From the NCBI RefSeq assembly GCF_035046485.1, contig NC_085138.1, positions 91,313,228 through 91,377,227 of the forward strand: DNA of 64,000 bases, in the 5' to 3' direction. The first letter of the stretch is position 1; each line of letters starts with the position of its first letter. Origin of the DNA: Aedes albopictus. Lineage: Eukaryota; Arthropoda; Insecta; Diptera; Culicidae. Positions 49,353 through 59,963 of the stretch are shown here, piece by piece. The notes beneath the pieces were generated by a model. That model saw only the letters and a list, made by a program, of their open reading frames with translations, was not told the origin of the DNA and made no database searches. A program made the position numbers and the translations under genes.

Positions 49353-50885
49353 TACCTTACCTTACCAATCAGGCTAAGGCCGGGGTGGCCTCTGCTGTAC
49401 ATAGTAGCCTCCTCCATTCCACTCGGTCCATGGCTGTTTGTCTCCAGTTCCGCACTCTGCGTAGGGTCCGCAGATCGTCCTCCACTTGGTCGACCCACCT
49501 AGCTCGCTGCGCTCCACGTCTTCTTGTACCGGTCGGATGACTCTCGAGAATCATTTTAGTCGTGTTGCTATCCGACATCCTGATGACGTGACCCGCCCAC
49601 CGTAGCCTCCCGATTTTCGCGGTATGGACGATGGTTGGTTCTCTCAGCAGCTGATGCAGCTCGTGGTTCATTCGCCTTCTCCAAGTCCCGTCTTCCATCT
49701 ACACTCCGCCGTAGATGGTACGCAACACCTTCCGTTCGAAAACTCCAAGCACGTATGGTCCATGTTTCGTGCCCATAGAGGACGACCGGTCTAATCAACG
49801 TTTTGTAGATGGTTAACTTCGTGTTACGGCGAACTTTATTCGATCGTAGAGTTCTGCGGAGTCCAAAGTAGGAACGATTTCCTGCCACAATGCGCCTCTG
49901 AATTTCTCTGCTGGTGTCGTTGTCGTCGGTCACCAGTGAGCCCAAGTACACGAATTCTTCAACCGCCTCGATTTCATCACCGTCGATATGAATTCGGGGT
50001 GGCGGGCGCGGTGATTCCTTACTGGAGCCCTTTGCCATCATGTACTTTGTCTTCGACACATTAATGACTAATCCGATTCGCCTGGCTTCACTCTTTAGTC
50101 GGATGTACGTTTTCGCCATCGCATCGTCTCAAATTTACGAGCAATAAAATCAATATCATCGGCGAAACCAAGCAGCTAAACGGACTTCGTGAAAATCGTC
50201 CCACTCGTGTTTATCCCCGCTCTTCTTATTACACCCTCCAAAGCAATGTTAAACAGCAAGCACGAAAGACCATCACCTTGCCGTAACCCTCTGCGAGATT
50301 CGAAGGGACTCGAGAGTGTCTCTGATACTCGAACAACGCATATCACTCGATCCATCGTCGCCTTGATCAACCGTATCAGTTTATCCGGGAATCCGTATTC
50401 CTGCATAATCTGCCATAGCTGTTCTCGATCGATTGTATCATACGCCGATTTGAAATCGATGAACAAGCGATGTGTGGGCACGTTGTATTCACTTGTATTC
50501 ACGGCATTTCTGCAACACCTGGCGGATGGCGAACATCTGGTCCGTTGTAGCGCGTTCACCCATAAATCCAGCCTGATATTGCCCCACGAACTCTCTTGCA
50601 ATCGGTGATAGACGGCGGCATAAAATTTGGGAGAGTACCTTGTAGGCAGCGCTCAGTAGTGTGATCGCGCGATAGTTCCCGCAATCCAACTTGTCTCCCT
50701 TTTTGTAGATGGGACACACGATACCTTCCATCCATTCCTCCGGTAATACTTCCTCCTCCCAAATCTTGGTAATGACCCAGTGTAGTGCTCTCACCAGTGC
50801 TTCTCCACCGTATTTTAGAAGCTCGCTTGGTAGTTGATCTGCTCCAGTGGCTTTGTTGTTTTTCAACCGGCCAACCTCCTGGATT
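49353..50885 (-). pseudogene. Non-LTR retrotransposon reverse transcriptase, broken
   Basis: The minus strand encodes successive reverse transcriptase blocks split over frames: NNKATGADQLPSELLKYGGE and GNYRAITLLSAAYKVLSQIL (to 50,489), FIDFKSAYDTIDR and RRGLRQGDGLSCLLFN (50,176-50,601), catalytic FADD at 50155-50166, then VEEFVYLGSLVTDD and GRLRWAGHVIRM towards the 3' end. Lesions: a 10-base tandem duplication (50483-50502) shifts the frame. A TAG at 50176-50178 directly precedes LLGFADD. There is a frame change near 50,123, a further small deletion near 49,740, and a TAG at 49699-49701. The 5' part, including the endonuclease, is missing. The 3' end carries a short (AAGGT)n-type tail at 49353-49366. 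An RTE- or I-like lineage is possible; the clade is unresolved. Confidence 0.88.
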
Positions 50886-52886
50886 TACTTATGAAATCCT
50901 AACTGATACTTTCACAAATTTCTGCATGATTTTTTTTTTCTAGAAAATGTTCTAGTTGCTAAATAACTTTCTTCATGATTTTTTTCGTAAATTCCTCTAG
51001 AGATCCATAATTTTCATTTTAATTCTTCGTGAATTTCCTCAGAAAGTCCTTCATAACTCTTTCAGAAATTCGTATGGGGATTATTTCGGAAAATATTACA
51101 CGAATTCCCTCAGCGACTTCGTTCAAGGTTTCCCTTAGAAAATCTTTCAGAGGTTGTTTTTCTTTTTTATTTTTTCCATAAATTTTCTAAGAAACGCTCA
51201 AGAAATTGATCTTCAATTTCTTTATACAATTCTCCTTTGAATCCTTCCCAATCTGCCACATTTTTTTATTTTACTTCTCCAAGGATTGTTACAGAAACTT
51301 TTCCCCGTATTCCTGTGGATATTAATCTTTCAAGGAAGCTCTTCAGGGGTGTATTGAGAAATAGATTTCTTTAATATCCGCCCACAGATTGTATCAGAAA
51401 ATCTTTCATGGATTTCTTTGGTTATTGATCGAAATTATATAACTTCATAAAAAATTTCAAGCGGTAACTTCATAATTTTTTCCAAAAATTCTTAAAGGAA
51501 CACCTAAAATATCAGGTATTTTGAACAAATACCTCAAAAATATTTTTTTTTCTGAAAATCCATGGAAATATTCATAAATTCCTCAAGTAGGCTCTTCAAC
51601 AATTTTCTAGGGATAACTTTATGAAAAGTCATCAAAAATTCTATCAGATTTTATTTTAAGGGATTCATTGAGATTTTTTCAGGTATTCATTCAAACATTT
51701 CCCAGGCTTTTTGCAATCTGGAATTTTTCTGACATTCCTCCAGAAGTTTTAGAAAGGATTTCTTCAACAAACCTTTTCTGGGTATATTCAGAAATTCATT
51801 ATGGATTTAATAAGAAACGCCCATGGGATTCATCCTGAAACTCCTACTCCTGCCCAGGCCTTAAGGAAATGTTCCAGGGTTTTCTACCAACAATTGTATG
51901 TAAGTACCTCCAGAAATTTCTTCAGACTTGGTTAGTTTGTAGTTCTTCAAAAATAATAATTAGACCCGTATTTTTTATTTCGTCATTAGGTTTTTCAAGG
52001 TTTTTAAAAATTAAAAGTTTTCAAAAAAACATAACTTTTGAACCAGTTGACCGATTACACTGTTCAATACTAATTTTTGTTATCGGATGAGAAAAAAAAG
52101 AATAGGGGTTTGAGTCCCTAGAAATGTCAGAGTGAAAGAATTTTTGAAAAATATTGGGCCGAGCCTTCACAGTTTATGACCGAAGTTTGTATGGAGAACT
52201 TGGGGTGTTCAATTGATATGTGCATTGGAACACGCTGTGCATTTATTTGGGCGTTAGACAATAACGAAACAAACCTAAAAACTGGCAAACCTAAAAAATG
52301 CCTAAATATATGCACGGCACGTTCTAATGCGCATATCAAAGCATCCCTTGAAAAGCACTTAACAAATTTACTCAGGAACTCCTCTAAGATTTCTTGCAGG
52401 AATTCTTTCAATGATTTCAAGGAAGTTCTGCCCCGGATTCTCCCCCCCCCCCTCCAACACTTCTCTAAGAATTGTTTTAAAAAATGTACTGAAGATTCCG
52501 AAAGACATCCCATGTCTCATACAGAAATTCTCTCAGAGGTTACTATAAAAAAAACATCCAGAGATTAAAAAGCAATTTCTCACAAAGTCCCTTTAATAAA
52601 ATCTTTCAGAAATTCTCCAAGGATTCCCTTAAGCTTTTTTTTTGAATTTCTTCCAAAATCTGCACGAATTTCTTCCAAAACCTCCACGAATTTCTTAAAT
52701 TTTTTTCTTGAGATTCTTCCTGAAAATTTTCCGTAGATTTGCGTTGCGTTGCGTTGCGTTGCGTGGTAACGGAGTAATTCGTAGATTGCATACTGAAAGT
52801 TGTCATGTTATATCTTTAATACTTTTATTCTAATTGCTTATGGAATGCTATTTGGGAAGGAACAGCTATCCAATCAGAGGTTGAAG
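50886..52886. repeat. Degenerate minisatellite, pyrimidine sense
   Basis: TTTCTTCAGAAATTCCTC-like units, diverged. A non-repeat segment at about 52,090-52,350 contains two opposite frames of about 128 codons that extend into repeat on one side and have no domain. A C run (52,441-52,452) and a short (GCGTT)n at 52,741-52,764 are embedded. Confidence 0.65.
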
Positions 52887-53389
52887 TAAAAACCCAAATT
52901 AATCCACCTAGTGGTGATAGTGCCTTTCTCGTCGTATATGTTCTCACGATCTTTCCTAAGTCAAAGTGTTCCTGAATCCTAATATTTTTTAAGAAAAGCA
53001 AGCATTTTATCAAAGTTATCATTGAATTGACTTAAAACTTGTTGAGGGCACATAGTCCGATGTTATGTTCAACATATAAGCAGAGCTGAATAATATCAGA
53101 TTTCTCAGTTGACTGCTTGAGCACCTTCACTAACACTGGAGGCTGATCAGTATCAAGACGACAGAAACAAGCTAATATATAACTTTTTACACAACCACAG
53201 ACCACTTTGCGGTCTTTGATAAAGTTTTTCTGCACATTTTAGGTTATATTTTATTGACCGTTGAAAACAAGAACGTAGTGAGTATAGTGAGACGTCTGTT
53301 TGTATGTCGGTTTAATTTGTCTAGATTTTGTTCTCCTACACATATTTATCGCTTGCATTGATTTTATTTACTTTCGTAGTTCTGGCGAA

Positions 53390-55480
53390 GCACCAAACGC
53401 TGGTTGTGCAGCCCTACCGGTAGTCTCTAATGTGGTATGAGCCTATTTTCTAGTTAACTGTTCTTCAGGTTATTAAAAAAAACCGCGATGTGATGTGTCG
53501 CATGGTACATTCGGTTACTTTCGATGCGATACCGGAACAGGTTCCGGAGCACCACTGGGTCTCTCAAATATAGTCTGAGACAATTTCATTGCTAACGTTC
53601 ATAAGGTTATTTGAAAAACACGATTTGGTTTATTTTCTGCATGGGTATAGATCCTTTTCACATTTGAACACTTCCAGTGGGGCACCCAGCACTGTTTTCA
53701 GGACACTGCCGGTTGTCTAAAATATGGTCTGAGGCTATGTTCTCACGAATCGATTATCATGTTATCAAAAAAAAGGTCTCAAGTTGGCCTAGTGGTTAAG
53801 GCTATGGATCGCCACGCCGAAAAGGGCGGGTTCGATTCCAGTTCCGGCCGGGAAAATTTTCTCGACTCCCTGGGCATAGTGTATCATTGTACTTGCCTCA
53901 CAATATACAAATTTATGCAGGCAAAGAAAACACTTCAATTAATAACTGTGGAAGTGCTCGAAAGAACACTTAGTTAAAGAGAGGCAGGCCAAGTTCCAAT
54001 GCGAACGTCGAGCCATAAAGAAGAAAAAGTTATCAAGAAGGCTGCTATTCGATGTACTGGCAAACCCCGCGAATTCATCACTGTTTAATACGACACTTTT
54101 TAATTCGTATCCCGTTCTTTTGACATTTGTAGAAATTGAAAAGTGATCAAATGTCACAGTGTAATACACTGTAAATACGAATGATCCGATATTGTGATGT
54201 AACGCATACACGCAGCGGCTGCTCGTGCAGCTGCTACTTCCGGAAGTTCAAATTTCGTGCTTTCCGACACCTGATCCATTTCGTGATCAACCGCAATGAA
54301 CTTTGGAAGCCAACAATCGTAAAATGAACAAGCTATCAATTCATACCATCGCAATATCTGTAAGATTTGTGTTCGAAAACAAATCCTACAATCTAAAATA
54401 GAGTTAGTTTATCGAATTAAAAGTTTACCCAAGTAATTTGACAGCAATCATTGTCGAGTTAGCGTGGTTTTATGGTACCACACGCATGGTTTTTTTTTCC
54501 AATTTCACATTTTACCACTTACCGATTGTCCCTGATGTGGTCTTAGACTAGTTTCATGCAAATTGTTGCGGAACACTACCGGTTGTTCCTAATATGGCCG
54601 GAAACTTTTTTTTGGCAAATCAAGATACCCAAAAATCCACGATTTGATGTGTCGCATGCATGGGCGTGGTTCACTTTTATATTTGGCCATTTCCGGCGGG
54701 GCACCTGGAACCGGTTCACTACCGATCCAGATATGTTCTGAGAATATTTTCCTGCTTACTGTTCCTCAGGATATCAAAAAGAAAACACTATTTGATATGT
54801 CGCATGCATGGGTTTGGTGTTTGGTTAGCTTTTATACTTGGCCACCTCCGGCGGGACAACTGGAACCGGTTCCGATATGGTCTGAGAATGCTTTCCTGCT
54901 TACTGTTCATCAGGTTATTGAAAAAGCCGCGGTTTGATATGTCGCATACATGGTTTTAGATAAATTTTATATTTGGCCACATCCGGCGGGATACCCGGAA
55001 CCGGTTCCGGAACACAACCGGTTCAGATATGTTCTGAGAATATTTTCCTGCTAACAGTTCATCAGGATATCAAAAAAGCCACTATTTTATGTGTCGCATG
55101 CATGGGTTTGGTTAACTTTTATACTTGGCCACCTCCGGCGGGACATTTGGAACCGGTTCTGGAACACTACCGGTTCCGATATGATCAGATAATGTTTATT
55201 TGCTAACTGTTCATCACGTTATAGAAAAAGCCGCGGTTTGATGTGTCGCATGCATGGGTTAATTTCACTTTTATGTTTGGCCACTTCCAGCGGGGCACCC
55301 GGAACCGGTTCTGGGACACTACCGGTTCAGATATGGTCTCAGACTATTTTTCTGCTTACCATTCATCAAGTTATCGAAAATGCCGTTGTTTGATGTGCCG
55401 CATGCAAGGGTTTGTAGCGTTTTCATATCTGGCCCCTTCCTGGGGTACCGGTCCGGAACACCTAAATGGCCATAACTCCG
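53390..55480 (-). repeat. Tandem units of X copy 2
   Basis: Diverged units of about 140-165 bases with CATGCATGCGACACATCAAA, GGCCACTTCCGGCGGG-type and GGAACCGGTTCCGG segments, opposite in sense to copy 1. Several internal units (54.6-55.4 kb) are more alike than those at the edges. Frames of up to 111 codons are repeat shadows. Confidence 0.82.
53769..54028 (+). mobile_element. tRNA-derived SINE, Feilai-like
   Basis: A box TGGCCTAGTGG (53785-53795) and perfect B box GGTTCGATTCC (53829-53839) have normal tRNA spacing. A tRNA-unrelated body follows, with GAAGTGCTCGAAAGAACACT and an A-rich end (AAGAAGAAAAA). GTTATCAA is duplicated at 53761-53768 and 54029-54036, and the insertion lies within an X unit. 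The resemblance to Feilai, a tRNA-related SINE family of Aedes aegypti, is from memory of its general structure and is not an alignment. Confidence 0.8.
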
Positions 55481-55796
55481 GAACGGCTGGACCGATCCGA
55501 ACCATTTTCAATAGGAAACAATGGGACCAGATTCCGCGTCGAATGAACCGTCGGTCATTAAAATCGGTTGAGGTTTAGTTCAAAAAAGTGATGTGAGTTT
55601 TTTTGTCCACACACATACACACATACACACACACATACACACACACACACATACACACACACAGACATCACCTCAATTCGTCGAGCTCAGTTGATTGGTA
55701 TATGTGACTTGACCCTCCGGGCCTCCTATCAAAAAGTCATTTTTGGAGTGAACATATAGCCTTTCCAGTACACTTAGTGTACGAGAAAGGCAAAAA

Positions 55797-57504
55797 GACA
55801 TGAGAACTTCCATTGCCGGCCACGCCCATCTTCTCCGTTACGAGGATAGGAAAGGATATGATGATATGACACCTACTTTACAAGAGGTCAGCGACTCACC
55901 GACTCCCCCATAAGTGTCAAGGAGTTGGATATTTCGAATGGGATGATTGGGGAATCACTATAAGCGAGTGATGCGACAAGATTCATATTGTGTAAGTGTA
56001 TTTGAGTCATGTAGATGTGTTGGTGTGAGTGTAAGTGGTTTAGTATATTAAACACCAACGTTGGGAGTGACATAGCTAAGAAATTGCGTCACTCCATGGG
56101 CCTTTTTGCTTCGGGGATGGGGCACAGGCATTTGGACCATGTGCCCTGGCTAACAAGCCTAGGTTTAAGCGCCATTGCTCGCTCTCTGAAACGATAAGAA
56201 ACACGTTATGTGGATGGGAAGGGATAATAGGGAAGGGATGCTATCTATTTATCGAGATGCCAGCGACTCACCGACGCTCTCGTAAATAGAAAGGAGATAG
56301 GATTTCGGTACGGGAATGGTTTTCAATTCAGTATGTTTAAGTTATGCGACTCGATTAGATGTTGTGTAAATAGATGTAAGCATGAATAACTAAGCATGAA
56401 ACGTTCTTACCAAATTACCGTCGTCATTCTTCCGCTTAAGGAATGAAATCTACAATCAACCCGGCATAGAACTGCAAAAGTAAATTATTATGGTGTTCCA
56501 AAATAGCATTCAATAAAGAAACCACGGACGAACAATGTAGCAGTGAAACAAAATGTACCTGAAATGATCAAGAAATTATGTATCTGCTTATGTTAATCAG
56601 CTTTATGTTTAGTTTGCACTTAGTGAGTATATACTGAGCGAAATGACAGGATGAGCAGCAGCAAAACTATGAATCCACTATGAAAACCAACCGCATAGTT
56701 TGCAGACAACAAGACAGGAAAACGCGCGATATTTTACGTATCCATGTGATTCCAATGAAACCTCCCCCTCCCCTTCGCAAAAAAAAATCATTCCACATAA
56801 ACACATTTCAACGAAACCGCTTGAGGATAAAATGAGGGAAACCCTCTCGAGATCCGGAAACTAAAATAAAATAATTTTAAGTGTCATGCTTCAAATGAAC
56901 TTCCTGACTGCCTTACAAAGTAAATGTGGCATACGCAAAGAAAAAATAATAATTAGAACTCTCTCACCAGCTTTGGGATCCCACGTCGCGTGATGAAGTT
57001 GGTCGGTGATTAACCGACGCCGGACGCCGCTCTGCTTCTCTGGGCGCCAGTCAATCACCATCACGATGTCAAAACAAATCCGCTCCAAAACCACTACTCT
57101 CTAAGAATTCCCCTCACAAGAACCACCAGTCGTATTCTCAAACTGGAATATCTCACCAACTTTCTTAGAATAACTCGCTGCCCAGCGATCTCGAACTTTA
57201 ACCACTAGCCTTCCTGCATCTCTAGTGAAAGCCTCCTACCCCAACCGTCGCACTAAATTCAGAACACTTCAAACTCTATCTTGCTTTTCACTTTTTCCCG
57301 CCAAACGAATCAAACTAGAATATTCATCGAAAGATTTCTTATACGGTTCCGCAATCAAAACTCAATGCAACATTCATATTTTTCTCACGAAATCACTCAC
57401 ACATTACACTATATTCGACCGAATCTAAAATCACACGGAAGCGGAAAACTCTTCCTGAAAATTTTCCGTAGATTTATTCATAAAATAATTCTCGAATGCC
57501 AATA
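55797..57504. other. Unique-looking region with a diverged tandem duplication
   Basis: Two segments starting near 55,850 and 56,215, about 365 bases apart, share GCCAGCGACTCACCGAC-like, AAGGAG and ATGTTGTGTAAATAGATG-like blocks in order, an old direct duplication. The rest, to 57,504, has balanced composition with frames of up to 98 codons that carry no domain. No gene is called. Confidence 0.45.
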
Positions 57505-57610
57505 TGAGGCCGTTTATAAACCACGTGGACTTTTTGGGGGAAGGGGGTGGTCTCTGGCCAAAGTCTACGCTCCATAAAAAATTCAAAATTTTTGTATGGA
57601 CAAAAGTTCA
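57505..57610. mobile_element. Half of a G-rich hairpin MITE
   Basis: GGCCGTTTATAAACCACGTG followed by GACTTTTTGGGGGAAGGGGG resembles the arm design of the 22766-22930 element (end, TAATTACG-like block, G tract). The opposite arm is not found, so this is a truncated or diverged relative. The link is inference from layout and partial similarity. Confidence 0.4.
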
Positions 57611-57935
57611 ATCCTTTAGGGATTATTTGATTTTTTTTTCTTCGGCAGATCCTTCAGATTCAGAAGTTCTTCAAGGAATTTCTGCGAAGAATTTTTCAGC
57701 TAATAAATTTATGAATATTTTTTAGAGGATTTCTCTAAAAAAAAGTCTTTTATGAATTTCGCAAGAAATAACTGAGGAAATACCATAAAAAATTTTAAAT
57801 AAAATCCTAAAATGATTATTCCAATCATTTTTCTAGCAGTTTCTTTAGATTCGAAAATTCTTTCAGAGGTACTTCATGAAATTCATACAAGAAATCTTTC
57901 TGATATTTCCCTAAGAATTTATTCAGCAATATATT
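57611..57935. repeat. Degenerate minisatellite, pyrimidine sense
   Basis: CTTCAAGGAATTTCTG and TTCTTTCAGAGG-like units, AT-rich and strongly diverged. No gene. Confidence 0.55.
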
Positions 57936-58735
57936 AAGGGCGTTCTACCAGATTTTGTTGGCGTTTTAATTGGATCATGTTAAATTCATGAGCATTTCAA
58001 TAGTATTAAGAAAGTTTCAGGGACGTTTCAAGGGGCTTTAAAGGCAGTTCAGGAAGTCTCAAAAGCCTTTGAAAGGCGTTACAAGGGATTTGAGGCGTGT
58101 TTTAGGGAGTTTCAGTGGATTTCAAGAACATTTTAACGGTTCCTAGAGGTTTTAGGGGCGTTTGATAGCATTTCAGAAGGTTTCTGGGGCCTATTGAAGG
58201 TGTCCAAAGGGGTTTCATAGGCATTCAAATTGATTATGATGATTTCAAGGACGTTTCGATGGGATTACGGAGGTATCAGGGGCTTTTTTAGGAATTTCAG
58301 GTCAGGGTCATATCAGTGAGTTTCAAGAATACCCTTAAATCAAAGGGCATTTCAGGGACGTTTCAAAAGATATTATGATGGGGTCTCTGAAAATCCTCCG
58401 AAACTTCCGGAAATGCTGTCGAAATTTCCCTAAGACCCCCTCGGGCCTTATGTAACGTACCTGATACCCTCCAGAACCCACGAAAACGCCTCGGTAACAC
58501 CTGATGCTATGAAACTTGACTGAAAATTCCCCTTAAACTCCCTCGGACTCCATGCTACGCATCTGAGACGCTTCGAACCCCCTGGAAACGCCTGAGTTTC
58601 GCCTCTTAAACCAGCCTAAAATGCTCAGACGCATCCTGACATGCCTCCGAAAACGAGACCTTCGGAAACCCCCGAAAACGTGCCAGTGACACCTCCAATA
58701 CCCGTCGAAAATCTTCTGAAACTCTCTGCAATTAT
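57936..58735. repeat. Second minisatellite family, GGCGTTTCAGGG type, with strand switch
   Basis: Up to about 58,380 units resemble GGCGTTTCAGGGGATTTCA; beyond that the complement (CCTCCGAAAC, CCCTCGGACTCC) is shown. Unit length is roughly 20-25 bases and divergence is high. Distinct from the GGAATTCC family in sequence but similar in changing strand midway. No gene. Confidence 0.65.
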
Positions 58736-58964
58736 TTCATACTGATACTGATGCAATATCCTACAGGTCCATGGACCGTTATACTGTAATGATTTAATTT
58801 CCAAAGGTGTTCTAGGTCGTCCAAGAACTTCCGCAAGTGAGCTAGAACTTGAGCTCGAGCTGGATTGACCATCCGTGGATGCTGCTCCAATATCGTCAGA
58901 CCAGCTACACTCACACAAGGAACCAATGAGATATCTGCCAGGGATCTGCTTAGTCCCTTCAGTA
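58736..58964. other. Short unassigned spacer
   Basis: No periodicity, ends or gene signature. It may be host sequence interrupted by the adjoining TA element, since the spacer resumes after 59,962. Confidence 0.4.
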
Positions 58965-59961
58965 GGGGTGGTGGGGGTAAAGTGGACAGGTGGGTAAAAT
59001 GGACAGGGTACAGTTTCATGGCTTTTATTGTTTTATTTTTTTTTTTCAAAATGTTTTCACGATTAAAGCTTATGCCTAAGCATGAATCATTATACTTTTG
59101 CTGATCTTGATCATTAAAATTAAATAAACCTCTTCAAAATGACAAAAACTTTAAAAATCACGTGAAAAATCTGAAATGATGTAAAATCTGCTTATTATTG
59201 TTAAGGATTCCTCGTAAGTTTTTTTTTTTTTCAAATTATTACACCCTAAACCAATAAAGTCCACGTAGAAGAATATATTTGACCGAAAAAAAATATTAAG
59301 TTTTGTAAAAAAAAGTTTTGGAAATAATTTTAGCATAATCAGACCTTGTGGGTGATTGGACAATCGGTTCAAATATCACCAAAATTTCATTTTTTTTTTT
59401 GGCAAACACCAGAATCATCAGCCGTCATACATATCGTGAGATAGTTGAAGTAAAAAGTTATAAAAAAATATTTTATATCAACAAAATGTAATTTTCATCC
59501 AAAACAGTGTTTTTTTTTTTAATTTTTTTTTATTCGTGAATTTTAACTTAGGCTTATTCTTCACACCAAAACAGTGCTTGTTTTTTACACTATTTTTACA
59601 ATAATTATTTAAGCGTGTTTCAAAAGTTCGAAAACAGCAAAATAAATAAATTTGATAATTTGTATTTAAATAATATGCTGTTATAGAACTTTTAACGATT
59701 TGTCCATTTTACCCCCACGCTATTTTGATGCACGGTTTGGTGAAGAAAATAATCAAAGAAAACAGTTTTTTTTTAAATGCAGTCCCTTACAAGATTTCTA
59801 GAGTATGTTACTCGGAAAACCAGATGTGTGAAGAATTAGCCTAAGTAAAAATTCACGAATAAAAAGAAACAAAACAAAAAAGGAAAAGCAGATGCATTTT
59901 GCTGCATTTCTACGGGAAACGACCAAAATGCTTAGGTTGTCCACTTTACCCTCACCACCCC
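58965..59961. mobile_element. TA-flanked element, about 1 kb
   Basis: The ends GGGGTGGTGGGGGTAAAGTG and, from the right, GGGGTGGTGAGGGTAAAGTG are inverted, and both go on to GGACA. TA is present at 58963-58964 and 59962-59963. A further GGTAAAATGGACA occurs in the left arm and its complement TGTCCATTTTACC near 59,700 in the right. The interior is extremely AT-rich with long T runs and no transposase frame. Likely a Tc1/mariner-type non-autonomous element. Confidence 0.83.
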
Positions 59962-59963
59962 TA

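Larger units (their letters stand above)
52887..55796 (-). mobile_element. Composite repeat X, copy 2, inverted
   Basis: Reading on the minus strand from 55,796: cap hairpin, ACTCAGCTCGACGAATTGAG, the complement of a (CA)n run (about 55,606-55,665), tandem units, linker and tail, in the same order as copy 1. The linker (about 53,140-53,390) is uninterrupted here, whereas copy 1 holds the 2.5-kb TTAA element at the matching place. A SINE sits at 53769-54028. About 400 bases at roughly 54,060-54,480 do not resemble X units and are probably another insertion without recognised ends. Non-coding. Confidence 0.75.

Noticed and set aside
56755..57475. Possible LTR retrotransposon: TGGCGCCC at about 57,042-57,049 on the minus strand like a primer-binding site, and a purine tract (minus strand) at about 56,758-56,775
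   Set aside because: The flanking sequences expected to be identical LTRs do not match each other, and there is no gag-pol coding sequence between.
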